A stretch of 64,000 nucleotides of DNA, from the NCBI GenBank assembly GCA_963989385.1, contig OZ022510.1, positions 35,159,448-35,223,447 of the forward strand, written 5' to 3'. The notes under the pieces are model-generated. The model did not search any database and was not told the origin of the DNA. It was given only the letters and a program-made list of their open reading frames with translations. Position 1 is the stretch's first letter. Every line of letters starts with the position of its first letter. The position numbers and the translations under genes are program-made. This document shows, piece after piece, positions 12,300 to 26,460 of this stretch. This DNA comes from Ctena decussata (lineage: Eukaryota; Mollusca; Bivalvia; Lucinida; Lucinidae).

Positions 12300-15200
12300 T
12301 GCTGTTCCATCTGACCTTACACATGTATTTATTTCAACAGACAGTCAACTCCCGATATCTCCAAACTACTGATATCTCAAAGTCAATTTTCTGGTCCCAG
12401 CAAATTTTCTTTGAGATATCGGTAGTTTGAAATATCCAAAGTTGAACATCCCCCCCACCAACCTAACTATGCCAGAATGCTCAAACTTTGCCACAGTCTA
12501 CCCTATTGACTGTTCCATATGATCCTTAACCTTTACCCTGCTGTTCCTTATGACCTTAAACATGTATTATACTTCAACAAACAGTCAACTCTCAATATCT
12601 CCAACTTACTGATATCTCGAAGTAAATTTCCTGGTTCCAGCAAATTTTCTTTGAGATATCGGTAGTTTGAGATATCCGGAGTTGAACATTACCTCTCGCC
12701 AAACTAAGTCTGCCAGCGATGCCCAAAGGAATGAAAAAAATACTCACACTATTTGGGGGAATACTGTACCTTCAACCTACTGATATCTCAAAGTTAATTT
12801 CCTGGTCCCAGCAAATTTTCTTTGAGATATCGGTAGTTTGAGATGCCTGAAAATATAAAATAAAAGCGGCAGCAAAAATTGAACTCACAAAGATACTAAA
12901 GCAGGTTACATGTTGCAGTTGAAAGATAAATGTATGAGGCCCCTTTCTCTGGGTCTACATTATTTGCATCTGAATTGACACTGTTTGCTATTGCATTTTT
13001 GAGCACGTCTGGCATAGCAGCTTGGCCCATCAACCACCCCTCCCAAGCTACTATGCCAGAATTACCCAAACTTTGCCATAGAGTCTACCCTGTTTGCTGT
13101 TCCATCTGACCTTACACGTGTATTTATTTCAACAGACATTCAACTCTCGATATCTCCAAACTACTGATATCTCAAAGTCAATTTTCTGGTCCCAGCAAAT
13201 TTTCTTTGAGATATCGGTAGTTTGAAATATCCAAATTTGAACATCCCCCCCCCCACCAACCTAACTATGCCAGAATGCTCAAACTTTGCCACAGTCTACC
13301 CTATTTACTGTTCCATATGATCCTTAACCTTTACCCTGCTGTTCATTATGACCTTAAACATGTATTGTACTTCAACAAACAGTCAACTCTCAATATCTCC
13401 AACTTACTGATATCTCGAAGTAAATTTCCTCGTTCCAGCAAATTTTCTTTGAGATATCGGTAGTTTGAGATATCCGGAGTTGAACATTACCTCTCACCAA
13501 ACTAAGTCTGCCAGCGATGCCCAAAGGAATGAAAAAAATACTCACACTATTTGGGGGAATACTGTACCTTCAACCTACTGATATCTCAAAGTTAATTTCC
13601 TGGTCCCAGCAAATTTTCTTTGAGATATCGGTAGTTTGAGTTTCCTGAAAATATAAAATAAAAGCGGCAGCAAAAATTGATCTCACAAAGATACTAAAGC
13701 AGGTTACATGTTGCAGTTCAAAGATAAATGTATGGGGCCCCTTTCTCTGAGTCTACATTATTTGCATCTGAATTGACACTGTTTGCTATTGCATTTTTGA
13801 GCACGTCTGGCATAGCAGCTTGGCCCATCATCCACCCCTCCCAAGCTACTATGCCAGAATTACCCAAGCTTTGCCATAGAGTCTACCCTGTTTGCTGTTC
13901 CATCTGACCTTACACATGTATTTATTTTAACAGACAGTCAACTCTCGATATCTCCAAACTACTGATATCTCAAAGTCAATTTTCTGGTCCCAGCAAATTT
14001 TCTTTGAGATATCGGTAGTTTGAAATATCCAAATTTGAACATCCCCCCCCCACCAACCTAACTATGCCAGAATGCTCAAACTTTGCCACAGTCTACCCTA
14101 TTTACTGTTCCATATGATCCTTAACCTTTACCCTGCTGTTCCTTATGACCTTAAACATGTATTGTACTTCAACAAACAGTCAACTCTCAATATCTCCAAC
14201 TTACTGATATCTCGAAGTAAATTTCCTGGTTCCAGCAAATTTTCTTTGAGATATCGGTAGTTTGAGATATCCGGAGTTGAACATTACCTCTCACCAAACT
14301 AAGTCTGCCAGCGATGCCCAAAGGAATGAAAAAAATACTCACACTATTTGGGGGAATACTGTACCTTCAACCTACTGATATCTCAAAGTTAATTTCCTGG
14401 TCCCAGCAAATTTTCTTTGAGATATCGGTAGTTTGAGTTGCCTGAAAATATAAAATAAAAGCGGCAGCAAAAATTGAACTCACAAAGATACTAAAGCAGG
14501 TTACATGTTGCAGTTGAAAGATAAATGTATGGGGCCCCTTTCTCTGAGTCTACATTATTTGCATCTGAATTGACACTGTTTGCTATTGCATTTTTGAGCA
14601 TGACTGGCATAGCAGCTTGGCCCATCATCCACCCCTCCCAAGCTACTATGCCAGAATTACCCAAACTTTGCCATAGAGTCTACCCTGTTTGCTGTTCCAT
14701 CTGACATTACACATGTATTTATTTCAACAGACAGTCAACTCTCGATATCTCCAAACTACTGATATCTCAAAGTCAATTTTCTGGTCCCAGCAAATTTTCT
14801 TTGAGATATCGGTAGTTTGAAATATCCAAAGTTGAACATCCCCACAACACCACCAACCTAACTATGCCAGAATGCTCAAACTTTGCCACAGTCTACCCTA
14901 TTGACTGTTCCATATGATCCTTAACCTTTACCCTGCTGTTCCTTATGACCTTAAACATGTATTATACTTCAACAAACAGTCAACTCTCAATATCTCCAAC
15001 TTACTGATATCTCGAAGTAAATTTCCTGGTTCACGCAAATTTTCTTTGAGATATCGGTAGTTTGAGATATCCGGAGTTGAACATTACCTCTCGCCAAACT
15101 AAGTCTGCCAGCGATGCCCAAAGGAATGAAAAAAATACTCACACTATTTGGGGGAATACTGTACCTTCAACCTACTGATATCTCAAAGTTAATTTCCTGG

Positions 15201-18200
15201 TCCCAGCAAATTTTCTTTGAGATATCGGTAGTTTGAGATGCCTGAAAATATAAAATAAAAGCGGCAGCAAAAATTGAACTCACAAAGATACTAAAGCAGG
15301 TTACATGTTGCAGTTGAAAGATAAATGTATGGGGCCCCTTTCTCTGAGTCTACATTATTTGCATCTGAATTGACACTGTTTGCTATTGCATTTTTGAGCA
15401 CGTCTGGCATAGCAGCTTGGCCCATCATCCACCCCTCCCAAGCTACTATGCCAGAATTACCCAAACTTTGCCATAGAGTCTACCCTGTTTGCTATTCCAT
15501 CTGACCTTACACATGTATTTATTTCAACAGACAGTCAACTCTCGATATCTCCAAACTACTGATATCTCAAAGTCAATTTTCTGGTCCCAGCAAATTTTCT
15601 TTGAGATATCGGTAGTTTGAAATATCCAAAGTTGAACATCCCCCCCACCAACCTAACTATGCCAGAATGCTCAAACTTTGCCACAGTCTACCCTATTGAC
15701 TGTTCCATATGATCCTTAACCTTTACCCTGCTGTTCCTTATGACCTTAAACATGTATTATACTTCAACAAACAGTCAACTCTCAATATCTCCAACTTACT
15801 GATATCTCGAAGTAAATTTCCTGGTTCCAGCAAATTTTCTTTGAGATATCGGTAGTTTGAGATATCCGGAGTTGAACATTACCTCTCGCCAAACTAAGTC
15901 TGCCAGCGATGCCCAAAGGAATGAAAAAAATACTCACACTATTTGGGGGAATACTGTACCTTCAACCTACTGATATCTCAAAGTTAATTTCCTGGTCCCA
16001 GCAAATTTTCTTTGAGATATCGGTAGTTTGAGATGCCTGAAAATATAAAATAAAAGCGGCAGCAAAAATTGAACTCACAAAGATACTAAAGCAGGTTACA
16101 TGTTGCAGTTGAAAGATAAATGTATGAGGCCCCTTTCTCTGAGTCTACATTATTTGCATCTGAATTGACACTGTTTGCTATTGCATTTTTGAGCACGTCT
16201 GGCATAGCAGCTTGGCCCATCAACCACCCCTCCCAAGCTACTATGCCAGAATTACCCAAACTTTGCCATAGAGTCTACCCTGTTTGCTGTTCCATCTGAC
16301 CTTACACGTGTATTTATTTCAACAGACATTCAACTCTCGATATCTCCAAACTACTGATATCTCAAAGTCAATTTTCTGGTCCCAGCAAATTTTCTTTGAG
16401 ATATCGGTAGTTTGAAATATCCAAATTTGAACATCCCCCCCCCACCAACCTAACTATGCCAGAATGCTCAAACTTTGCCACAGTCTACCCTATTTACTGT
16501 TCCATATGATCCTTAACCTTTACCCTGCTGTTCATTATGACCTTAAACATGTATTGTACTTCAACAAACAGTCAACTCTCAATATCTCCAACTTACTGAT
16601 ATCTCGAAGTAAATTTCCTCGTTCCAGCAAATTTTCTTTGAGATATCGGTAGTTTGAGATATCCGGAGTTGAACATTACCTCTCACCAAACTAAGTCTGC
16701 CAGCGATGCCCAAAGGAATGAAAAAAATACTCACACTATTTGGGGGAATACTGTACCTTCAACCTACTGATATCTCAAAGTTAATTTCCTGGTCCCAGCA
16801 AATTTTCTTTGAGATATCGGTAGTTTGAGTTTCCTGAAAATATAAAATAAAAGCGGCAGCAAAAATTGATCTCACAAAGATACTAAAGCAGGTTACATGT
16901 TGCAGTTCAAAGATAAATGTATGGGGCCCCTTTCTCTGAGTCTACATTATTTGCATCTGAATTGACACTGTTTGCTATTGCATTTTTGAGCACGTCTGGC
17001 ATAGCAGCTTGGCCCATCATCCACCCCTCCCAAGCTACTATGCCAGAATTACCCAAGCTTTGCCATAGAGTCTACCCTGTTTGCTGTTCCATCTGACCTT
17101 ACACATGTATTTATTTTAACAGACAGTCAACTCTCGATATCTCCAAACTACTGATATCTCAAAGTCAATTTTCTGGTCCCAGCAAATTTTCTTTGAGATA
17201 TCGGTAGTTTGAAATATCCAAATTTGAACATCCCCCCCCCACCAACCTAACTATGCCAGAATGCTCAAACTTTGCCACAGTCTACCCTATTTACTGTTCC
17301 ATATGATCCTTAACCTTTACCCTGCTGTTCCTTATGACCTTAAACATGTATTGTACTTCAACAAACAGTCAACTCTCAATATCTCCAACTTACTGATATC
17401 TCGAAGTAAATTTCCTGGTTCCAGCAAATTTTCTTTGAGATATCGGTAGTTTGAGATATCCGGAGTTGAACATTACCTCTCACCAAACTAAGTCTGCCAG
17501 CGATGCCCAAAGGAATGAAAAAAATACTCACACTATTTGGGGGAATACTGTACCTTCAACCTACTGATATCTCAAAGTTAATTTCCTGGTCCCAGCAAAT
17601 TTTCTTTGAGATATCGGTAGTTTGAGTTGCCTGAAAATATAAAATAAAAGCGGCAGCAAAAATTGAACTCACAAAGATACTAAAGCAGGTTACATGTTGC
17701 AGTTGAAAGATAAATGTATGGGGCCCCTTTCTCTGAGTCTACATTATTTGCATCTGAATTGACACTGTTTGCTATTGCATTTTTGAGCATGACTGGCATA
17801 GCAGCTTGGCCCATCATCCACCCCTCCCAAGCTACTATGCCAGAATTACCCAAACTTTGCCATAGAGTCTACCCTGTTTGCTGTTCCATCTGACATTACA
17901 CATGTATTTATTTCAACAGACAGTCAACTCTCGATATCTCCAAACTACTGATATCTCAAAGTCAATTTTCTGGTCCCAGCAAATTTTCTTTGAGATATCG
18001 GTAGTTTGAAATATCCAAAGTTGAACATCCCCACAACACCACCAACCTAACTATGCCAGAATGCTCAAACTTTGCCACAGTCTACCCTATTGACTGTTCC
18101 ATATGATCCTTAACCTTTACCCTGCTGTTCCTTATGACCTTAAACATGTATTATACTTCAACAAACAGTCAACTCTCAATATCTCCAACTTACTGATATC

Positions 18201-18700
18201 TCGAAGTAAATTTCCTGGTTCCAGCAAATTTTCTTTGAGATATCGGTAGTTTGAGATATCCGGAGTTGAACATTACCTCTCGCCAAACTAAGTCTGCCAG
18301 CGATGCCCAAAGGAATGAAAAAAATACTCACACTATTTGGGGGAATACTGTACCTTCAACCTACTGATATCTCAAAGTTAATTTCCTGGTCCCAGCAAAT
18401 TTTCTTTGAGATATCGGTAGTTTGAGATGCCTGAAAATATCAAATAAAAGCGGCAGCAAAAATTGAACTCACAAAGATACTAAAGCAGGTTACATGTTGC
18501 AGTTGAAAGATAAATGTATGGGGCCCCTTTCTCTGAGTCTACATTATTTGCATCTGAATTGACACTGTTTGCTATTGCATTTTTGAGCACGTCTGGCATA
18601 GCAGCTTGGCCCATCATCCACCCCTCCCAAGCTACTATGCCAGAATTACCCAAACTTTGCCATAGAGTCTACCCTGTTTGCTGTTCCATCTGACCTTACA
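12300..18700. repeat. Four-monomer block duplicated in tandem (offset ~3,189 bp)
   Basis: About 12.3-15.5 kb and 15.5-18.7 kb are consecutive near-copies. They share linked private variants: CATCAACCACCCC, CACGTGTATTT, AGACATTCAAC, TTCCTCGTTCC, GAGTTTCCTG, ATTGATCTCAC, GCAGTTCAAAG, TTATTTTAACAG, GCATGACTGG, GACATTACAC and CCCCACAACACC. A few differences, such as GGTTCACGCAAAT near 15,030 only, show the copies have begun to drift. Most of the same haplotype reappears at about 26.0-28.8 kb (offset ~10,356 from the second copy), so it exists three times. Boundaries are approximate, read from where the variants stop matching. Confidence 0.8.
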
Positions 18701-20430
18701 CATGTATTTATTTTAACAGACAGTCAACTCTCGATATCTCCAAACTACTGATATCTCAAAGTCAATTTTCTGGTCCCAGCAAATTTTCTTTGAGATATCG
18801 GTAGTTTGAAATATCCAAATTTGAACATCCCCCCCCACCAACCTAACTATGCCAGAATGCTCAAACTTTGCCACAGTCTACCCTATTTACTGTTCCATAT
18901 GATCCTTAACCTTTACCCTGCTGTTCCTTATGACCTTAAACATGTATTGTACTTCAACAAACAGTCAACTCTCAATATCTCCAACTTACTGATATCTCGA
19001 AGTAAATTTCCTGGTTCCAGCAAATTTTCTTTGAGATATCGGTAGTTTGAGATATCCGGAGTTGAACATTACCTCTCACCAAACTAAGTCTGCCAGCGAT
19101 GCCCAAAGGAATGAAAAAAATACTCACACTATTTGGGGGAATACTGTACCTTCAACCTACTGATATCTCAAAGTTAATTTCCTGGTCCCAGCAAATTTTC
19201 TTTGAGATATCGGTAGTTTGAGTTGCCTGAAAATATAAAATAAAAGCGGCAGCAAAAATTGAACTCACAAAGATACTAAAGCAGGTTACATGTTGCAGTT
19301 GAAAGATAAATGTATGGGGCCCCTTTCTCTGAGTCTACATTATTTGCATCTGAATTGACACTGTTTGCTATTGCATTTTTGAGCATGACTGGCATAGCAG
19401 CTTGGCCCATCATCCACCCCTCCCAAGCTACTATGCCAGAATTACCCAAACTTTGCCATAGAGTCTACCCTGTTTGCTGTTCCATCTGACATTACACATG
19501 TATTTATTTCAACAGACAGTCAACTCTCGATATCTCCAAACTACTGATATCTCAAAGTCAATTTTCTGGTCCCAGCAAATTTTCTTTGAGATATCGGTAG
19601 TTTGAAATATCCAAAGTTGAACATCCCCACAACACCACCAACCTAACTATGCCAGAATGCTCAAACTTTGCCACAGTCTACCCTATTGACTGTTCCATAT
19701 GATCCTTAACCTTTACCCTGCTGTTCCTTATGACCTTAAACATGTATTATACTTCAACAAACAGTCAACTCTCAATATCTCCAACTTACTGATATCTCGA
19801 AGTAAATTTCCTGGTTCCAGCAAATTTTCTTTGAGATATCGGTAGTTTGAGATATCCGGAGTTGAACATTACCTCTCGCCAAACTAAGTCTGCCAGCGAT
19901 GCCCAAAGGAATGAAAAAAATACTCACACTATTTGGGGGAATACTGTACCTTCAACCTACTGATATCTCAAAGTTAATTTCCTGGTCCCAGCAAATTTTC
20001 TTTGAGATATCGGTAGTTTGAGATGCCTGAAAATATCAAATAAAAGCGGCAGCAAAAATTGAACTCACAAAGATACTAAAGCAGGTTACATGTTGCAGTT
20101 GAAAGATAAATGTATGGGGCCCCTTTCTCTGAGTCTACATTATTTGCATCTGAATTGACACTGTTTGCTATTGCATTTTTGAGCACGTCTGGCATAGCAG
20201 CTTGGCCCATCATCCACCCCTCCCAAGCTACTATGCCAGAATTACCCAAACTTTGCCATAGAGTCTACCCTGTTTGCTGTTCCATCTGACCTTACACATG
20301 TATTTATTTCAACAGACAGTCAACTCTCGATATCTCCAAACTACTGATATCTCAAAGTCAATTTTCTGGTCCCAGCAAATTTTCTTTGAGATATCGGTAG
20401 TTTGAAATATCCAAATTTGAACATCCCCCC
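17240..20430. repeat. P-B dimer duplicated in tandem (offset ~1,596 bp)
   Basis: Units 17240 and 18040 (P then B) are followed by units 18836 and 19636 (P then B). Both pairs carry GAGCATGACTGG, GACATTACACATG, the unusual CCCCACAACACCACC in place of the pure C-tract, and AAATATCAAATAAAAG. These variants are rare elsewhere in the array, so a two-monomer unequal exchange is the simple reading. Confidence 0.75.
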
Positions 20431-23400
20431 CACCAACCTAACTATGCCAGAATGCTCAAACTTTGCCACAGTCTACCCTATTTACTGTTCCATATGATCC
20501 TTAACCTTTACCCTGCTGTTCCTTTTGACCTTAAACATGTATTGTACTTCAACAAACAGTCAACTCTCAATATCTCCAACTTACTGATATCTCGAAGTAA
20601 ATTTCCTGGTTCCAGCAAATTTTCTTCGAGATATCGGTAGTTTGAGATATCCGGAGTTGAACATTACCTCTCACCAAACTAAGTCTGCCAGCGATGCCCA
20701 AAGGAATGAAAAAAATACTCACACTATTTGGGGGAATACTGTACCTTTAACCTACTGATAATTCAAAGTTAATTTCCTGGTCCCAGCAAATTTTCTTTGA
20801 GATATCGGTAGTTTGAGTTGCCTGAAAATATAAAATAAAAGCGGCAGCAAAAATTGAACTCACAGAGATACTAAAGCAGGTTACATGTTGCAGTTGAAAG
20901 ATAAATGTATGGGACCCCTTTCTCTGAGTCTACATTATTTGCATCTGAATTGACACTGTTTGCTATTGCATTTTTGAGCACGTCTGGCATAGCAGCTTGG
21001 CCCATCATCCACCCCTCCCAAACTACTATGCCAGAATTACCCAAACTTTGCCATAGAGTCTACCCTGTTTGCTGTTCCATCTGACCTTACACATGTATTT
21101 ATTTCAACAGACAGTCAACTCCCGATATCTCCAAACTACTGATATCTCAAAGTCAATTTTCTGGTCCCAGCAAATTTTCTTTGAGATATCGGAAGTTTGA
21201 AATATCCAAAGTTGAACATCCCCCCCACCAACCTAACTATGCCAGAATGCTCAAACTTTGCCACAGTCTACCCTATTGACTGTTCCATATGATCCTTAAC
21301 CTTTACCCTGCTGTTCCTTATGACCGTAAACATGTATTATACTTCAACAAACAGTCAACTCTCAATATCTCCAACTTACTGATATCTCGAAGTAAATTTC
21401 CTGGTTCCAGCAAATTTTCTTTGAGATATCGGTAGTTTGAGATATCCGGAGTTGAACATTACCTCTCGCCAAACTAAGTCTGCCAGCGATGCCCAAAGGA
21501 ATGAAAAAAATACTCACACTATTTGGGGGAATACTGTACCTTCAACCTACTGATATCTCAAAGTTAATTTCCTGGTCCCAGCAAATTTTCTTTGAGATAT
21601 CGGTAGTTTGAGATGCCTGAAAATATAAAATAAAAGCGGCAGCAAAAATTGAACTCACAAAGATACTAAAGCAGGTTACATGTTGCAGTTGAAAGATAAA
21701 TGTATGATGCCCCTTTCTCTGAGTCTACATTATTTGCATCTGAATTGACACTGTTTGCTATTGCATTTTTGAGCACGTCTGGCATAGCAGCTTGGCCCAT
21801 CATCCACCCCTCCCAAGCTACTATGCCAGAATTACCCAAGCTTTGCCATAGAGTCTACCCTTTTTTCTGTTCGATCTGACCTTACACATGTATTTATTTC
21901 AACAGACAGTCAAGTCTCGATATCTCCAAACTACTGATATCTCAAAGTCAATTTTCTGGTCCCAGCAAATTTTCTTTGAGATATCGGTAGTTTGAAATAT
22001 CCAAATTTGAACATCCCCCCCCACCAACCTAACTATGCCAGAATGCTCAAACTTTGCCACAGTCTACCCTATTTACTGTTCCATATGATCCTTAACCTTT
22101 ACCCTGCTGTTCATTATGACCTTAAACATGTATTGTACTTCAACAAACAGTCAACTCTCAATATCTCCAACTTACTGATATCTCGAAGTAAATTTCCTGG
22201 TTCCAGCAAATTTCTTTGAGATATCGGTAGTTTGAGATATCCGGAGTTGAACATTACCTCTCGCCAAACTAAGTCTGCCAGCGATGCCCAAAGGAATGAA
22301 AAAAATACTCACACTATTTGGGGGAATACTGTACCTTCAACCTACTGATATCTCAAAGTTAATTTCCTGGTCCCAGCAAATTTTCTTTGAGATATCGGTA
22401 GTTTGAGTTGCCTGAAAATATAAAATAAAAGCGGCAGCAAAAATTGAACTCACAAAGATACTAAAGCAGGTTACATGTTGCAGTTGAAAGATAAATGTAT
22501 GGGACCCTTTCTCTGAGTCTACATTATTTGCATCTGAATTGACACTGTTTGCTATTGCATTTTTGAGCACGTCTGGCATAGCAGCTTGGCCCATCATCCA
22601 CCCCTCCCAAGCTACTATGCCAGAATTACCCAAGCTTTGCCATAGAGTCTACCCTGTTTGCTGTTCCATCTGACCTTACACATGTATTTATTTCAACAGA
22701 CAGTCAACTCTCGATATCTCCAAACTACTGATATCTCAAAGTCAATTTTCTGGTCCCAGCAAATTTTCTTTGAGATATCGGTAGTTTGAAATATCCAAAT
22801 TTGAACATCCCCCCCACCAACCTAACTATGCCAGAATGCTCAAACTTTGCCACAGTCTACCCTATTTACTGTTCCATATGATCCTTAACCTTTACCCTGC
22901 TGTTCCTTATGACCTTAAACATGTATTGTACTTCAACAAACAGTCAACTCTCAATATCTCCAACTTACTGATATCTCGAAGTAAATTTCCTGGTTCCAGC
23001 AAATTTTCTTTGAGATATCGGTAGTTTGAGATATCCGGAGTTGAACATTACCTCTCACCAAACTAAGTCTGCCAGCGATGCCCAAAGGAATGAAAAAAAT
23101 ACTCACACTATTCGGGGGAATACTGTACCTTCAACCTACTGATATCTCAAAGTTAATTTCCTGGTCCCAGCAAATTTTCTTTGAGATATCGGTAGTTTGA
23201 GTTGCCTGAAAATATAAAATAAAAGCGGCAGCAAAAATTGAACTCACAAAGATACTAAAGCAGGTTACATGTTGCAGTTGAAAGATAAATGTATGGGGCC
23301 CCTTTCTCTGAGTCTACATTATTTGCATCTGAATTGACACTGTTTGCTATTGCATTTTTGAGCACGTCTGGCATAGCAGCTTGGCCCATCATCCACCCCT

Positions 23401-26400
23401 CCCAAGCTACTATGCCAGAATTACCCAAACTTTGCCATAGAGTCTACCCTGTTTGCTGTTCCATCTGACCTTACACATGTATTTATTTCAACAGACAGTC
23501 AACTCTCGATATCTCCAAACTACTGATATCTCAAAGTCAATTTTCTGGTCCCAGCAAATTTTCTTTGAGATATCGGTAGTTTGAAATATCCAAAGTTGAA
23601 CATCCCCCCCCACCAACCTAACTATGCCAGAATGCTCAAACTTTGCCACAGTCTACCCTATTGACTGTTCCAAATGATCCTTAACCTTTACCCTGCTGTT
23701 CCTTATGACCTTAAACATGAATTATACTTCAACAAACAGTCAACTCTCAATATTTCCAACTTACTGATATCTCGAAGTAAATTTCCTGGTTCCAGCAAAT
23801 TTTCTTTGAGATATCGGTAGTTTGAGATATCCGGAGTTGAACATTACCTCTCGCCAAATTAAGTCTGCCAGCGATGCCCAAAGGAATGAAAAAAATACTC
23901 ACACTATTTGGGGGAATACTGTACCTTCAACCTACTGATATCTCAAAGTTAATTTCCTGGTCCCAGCAAATTTTCTTTGAGATATCGGTAGTTTGAGATG
24001 CCTGAAAATATAAAATAAAAGCGGCAGCAAAAATTGAACTCACAAAGATACTAAAGCAGGTTACATGTTGCAGTTGAAAGATAAATGTATGAGGCCCCTT
24101 TCTCTGAGTCTACATTATTTGCATCTGAATTGACACTGTTTGCTATTGCATTTTTGAGCATGACTGGCATAGCAGCTTGGCCCATCATCCACCCCTCCCA
24201 AGCTACTATGCCAGAATTACCCAAACTTTGCCATAGAGTCTACCCTGTTTGCTGTTCCATCTGACCTTACACATGTATTTATTTCAACAGACAGTCAACT
24301 CTCGATATCTCCAAACTACTGATATCTCAAAGTCAATTTTCTGGTCCCAGCAAATTTTCTTTGAGATATCGGTAGTTTGAAATATCCAAATTTGAACATT
24401 CCCCCCCCACCAACCTAACTATGCCAGAATGCTCAAACTTTGCCACAGTCTACCCTATTTACTGTTCCATATGATCCTTAACCTTTACCCTGCTGTTCAT
24501 TATGACCTTAAACATGTATTATACTTCAACAAACAGTCAACTCTCAATATCTCCAACTTACTGATATCTCGAAGTAAATTTCCTGGTTCCAGCAAATTTT
24601 CTTTGAGATATCGGTAGTTTGAGATATCCGGAGTTGAACATTACCTCTCACCAAACTAAGTCTGCCAGCGATGCCCAAAGGAATGAAAAAATACTCACAC
24701 TATTTTGGGGAATACTGTACCTTCAACCTACTGATATCTCAAAGTTAATTTCCTGGTCCCAGCAAATTTTCTTTGAGATATCGGTAGTTTGAGTTGCCTG
24801 AAAATATAAAATAAAAGCGGCAGCAAAAATTGAACTCACAAAGATACTAAAGCAGGTTACATGTTGCAGTTGAAAGATAAATGTATGGGGCCCCTTTCTC
24901 TGAGTCTACATTATTTGCATCTGAATTGACACTGTTTGCTATTGCTTTTTTGAGCACGTCTGGCATGGCAGCTTGGCCCATCATCCACCCCTCCCAAGCT
25001 ACTATGCCAGAATTACCCAAGCTTTGCCATAGAGTCTACCCTGTTAGCTGTTCCATCTGACCTTACACATGTATTTATTTCAACAGACAGTCAACTCTCG
25101 ATATCTCCAAACTACTGATATCTCAAAGTCAATTTTCTGGTCCCAGCAAATTTTCTTTGAGCTATCGGTAGTTTGAAATATCCAAATTTGAACATCCCCC
25201 CCCCCTACCAACCTAACTATGCCAGAATGCTCAAACTTTGCCACAGTCTACCCTATTTACTGTTCCATATGATCCTTAACCTTTACCCTGCTGTTCCTTA
25301 TGACCTTAAACATGTATTGTACTTCAACAAACAGTCAACTCTCAATATCTCCAACTTACTGATATCTCGAAGTAAATTTCCTGGTTCCAGCAAATTTTCT
25401 TTGAGATATCGGTAGTTGGAGATATCCGGAGTTGAACATTACCTCTCACCAAACTAAGTCTGCCAGCGATGCCCAAAGGAATGAAAAAAATACTCACACT
25501 ATTCGGGGGAATACTGTACCTTCAACCTACTGATATCTCAAAGTTAATTTCCTGGTCCCAGCAAATTTTCTTTGAGATATCGGTAGTTTGAGTTGCCTGA
25601 AAATATAAAATAAAAGCGGCAGCAAAAATTGAACTCACAAAGATACTAAAGCAGGTTACATGTTGCAGTTGAAAGATAAATGTATGGGGCCCCTTTCTCT
25701 GAGTCTACATTATTTGCATCTGAATTGACACTGTTTGCTATTGCATTTTTGAGCACGTCTGGTATAGCAGCTTGGCCCATCATCCACCCCTCCCAAGCTA
25801 CTATGCCAGAATTACCCAAACTTTGCCATAGAGTCTACCCTGTTTGCTGTTCCATCTGACCTTACACATGTATTTATTTCAACAGACAGTCAACTCCCGA
25901 TATCTCCAAACTACTGATATCTCAAAGTCAATTTTCTGGTCCCAGCAAATTTTCTTTGAGATATCGGTAGTTTGAAATATCCAAAGTTGAACATCCCCCC
26001 CCACCAACCTAACTATGCCAGAATGCTCAAACTTTGCCACAGTCTACCCTATTGACTGTTCCATATGATCCTTAACCTTTACCCTGCTGTTCCTTATGAC
26101 CTTAAACATGTATTATACTTCAACAAACAGTCAACTCTCAATATCTCCAACTTACTGATATCTCGAAGTAAATTTCCTGGTTCCAGCAAATTTTCTTTGA
26201 GATATCGGTAGTTTGAGATATCCGGAGTTGAACATTACCTCTCGCCAAACTAAGTCTGCCAGCGATGCCCAAAGGAATGAAAAAAATACTCACACTATTT
26301 GGGGGAATACTGTACCTTCAACCTACTGATATCTCAAAGTTAATTTCCTGGTCCCAGCAAATTTTCTTTGAGATATCGGTAGTTTGAGATGCCTGAAAAT

Positions 26401-26460
26401 ATAAAATAAAAGCGGCAGCAAAAATTGAACTCACAAAGATACTAAAGCAGGTTACATGTT
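18700..26460. repeat. Large intra-array duplication, copy 1 (partner 27,460-35,220)
   Basis: This ~7.75-kb block matches the sequence 8,760 bp downstream (11 monomers) almost base for base. Shared private variants include CTGATAATTCAAAG (20755/29515), CACAGAGATAC (20863/29623), GACCGTAAACATG (21324/30084), the TTTTTTCTGTTCGATCTG cluster (about 21860/30620), GTCAAGTCTCG (21911/30671), CAAATGATCC (23671/32431) and GCCAAATTAAG (23856/32616). I noticed only about half a dozen differences, for example TTCTTCGAG versus TTCTTTGAG and ATTCGGGG versus ATTTGGGG. The left edge falls between about 18,652 and 18,710. The right edge is near 26,460. Confidence 0.9.

Noticed and set aside
22337..22633. Minus-strand ORF of 98 codons, repeated identically at 31097-31393
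   Set aside because: The identity is explained by the 8,760-bp block duplication. In most other monomers the frame is broken by the GGGGCCCC region. It runs through palindrome sequence.
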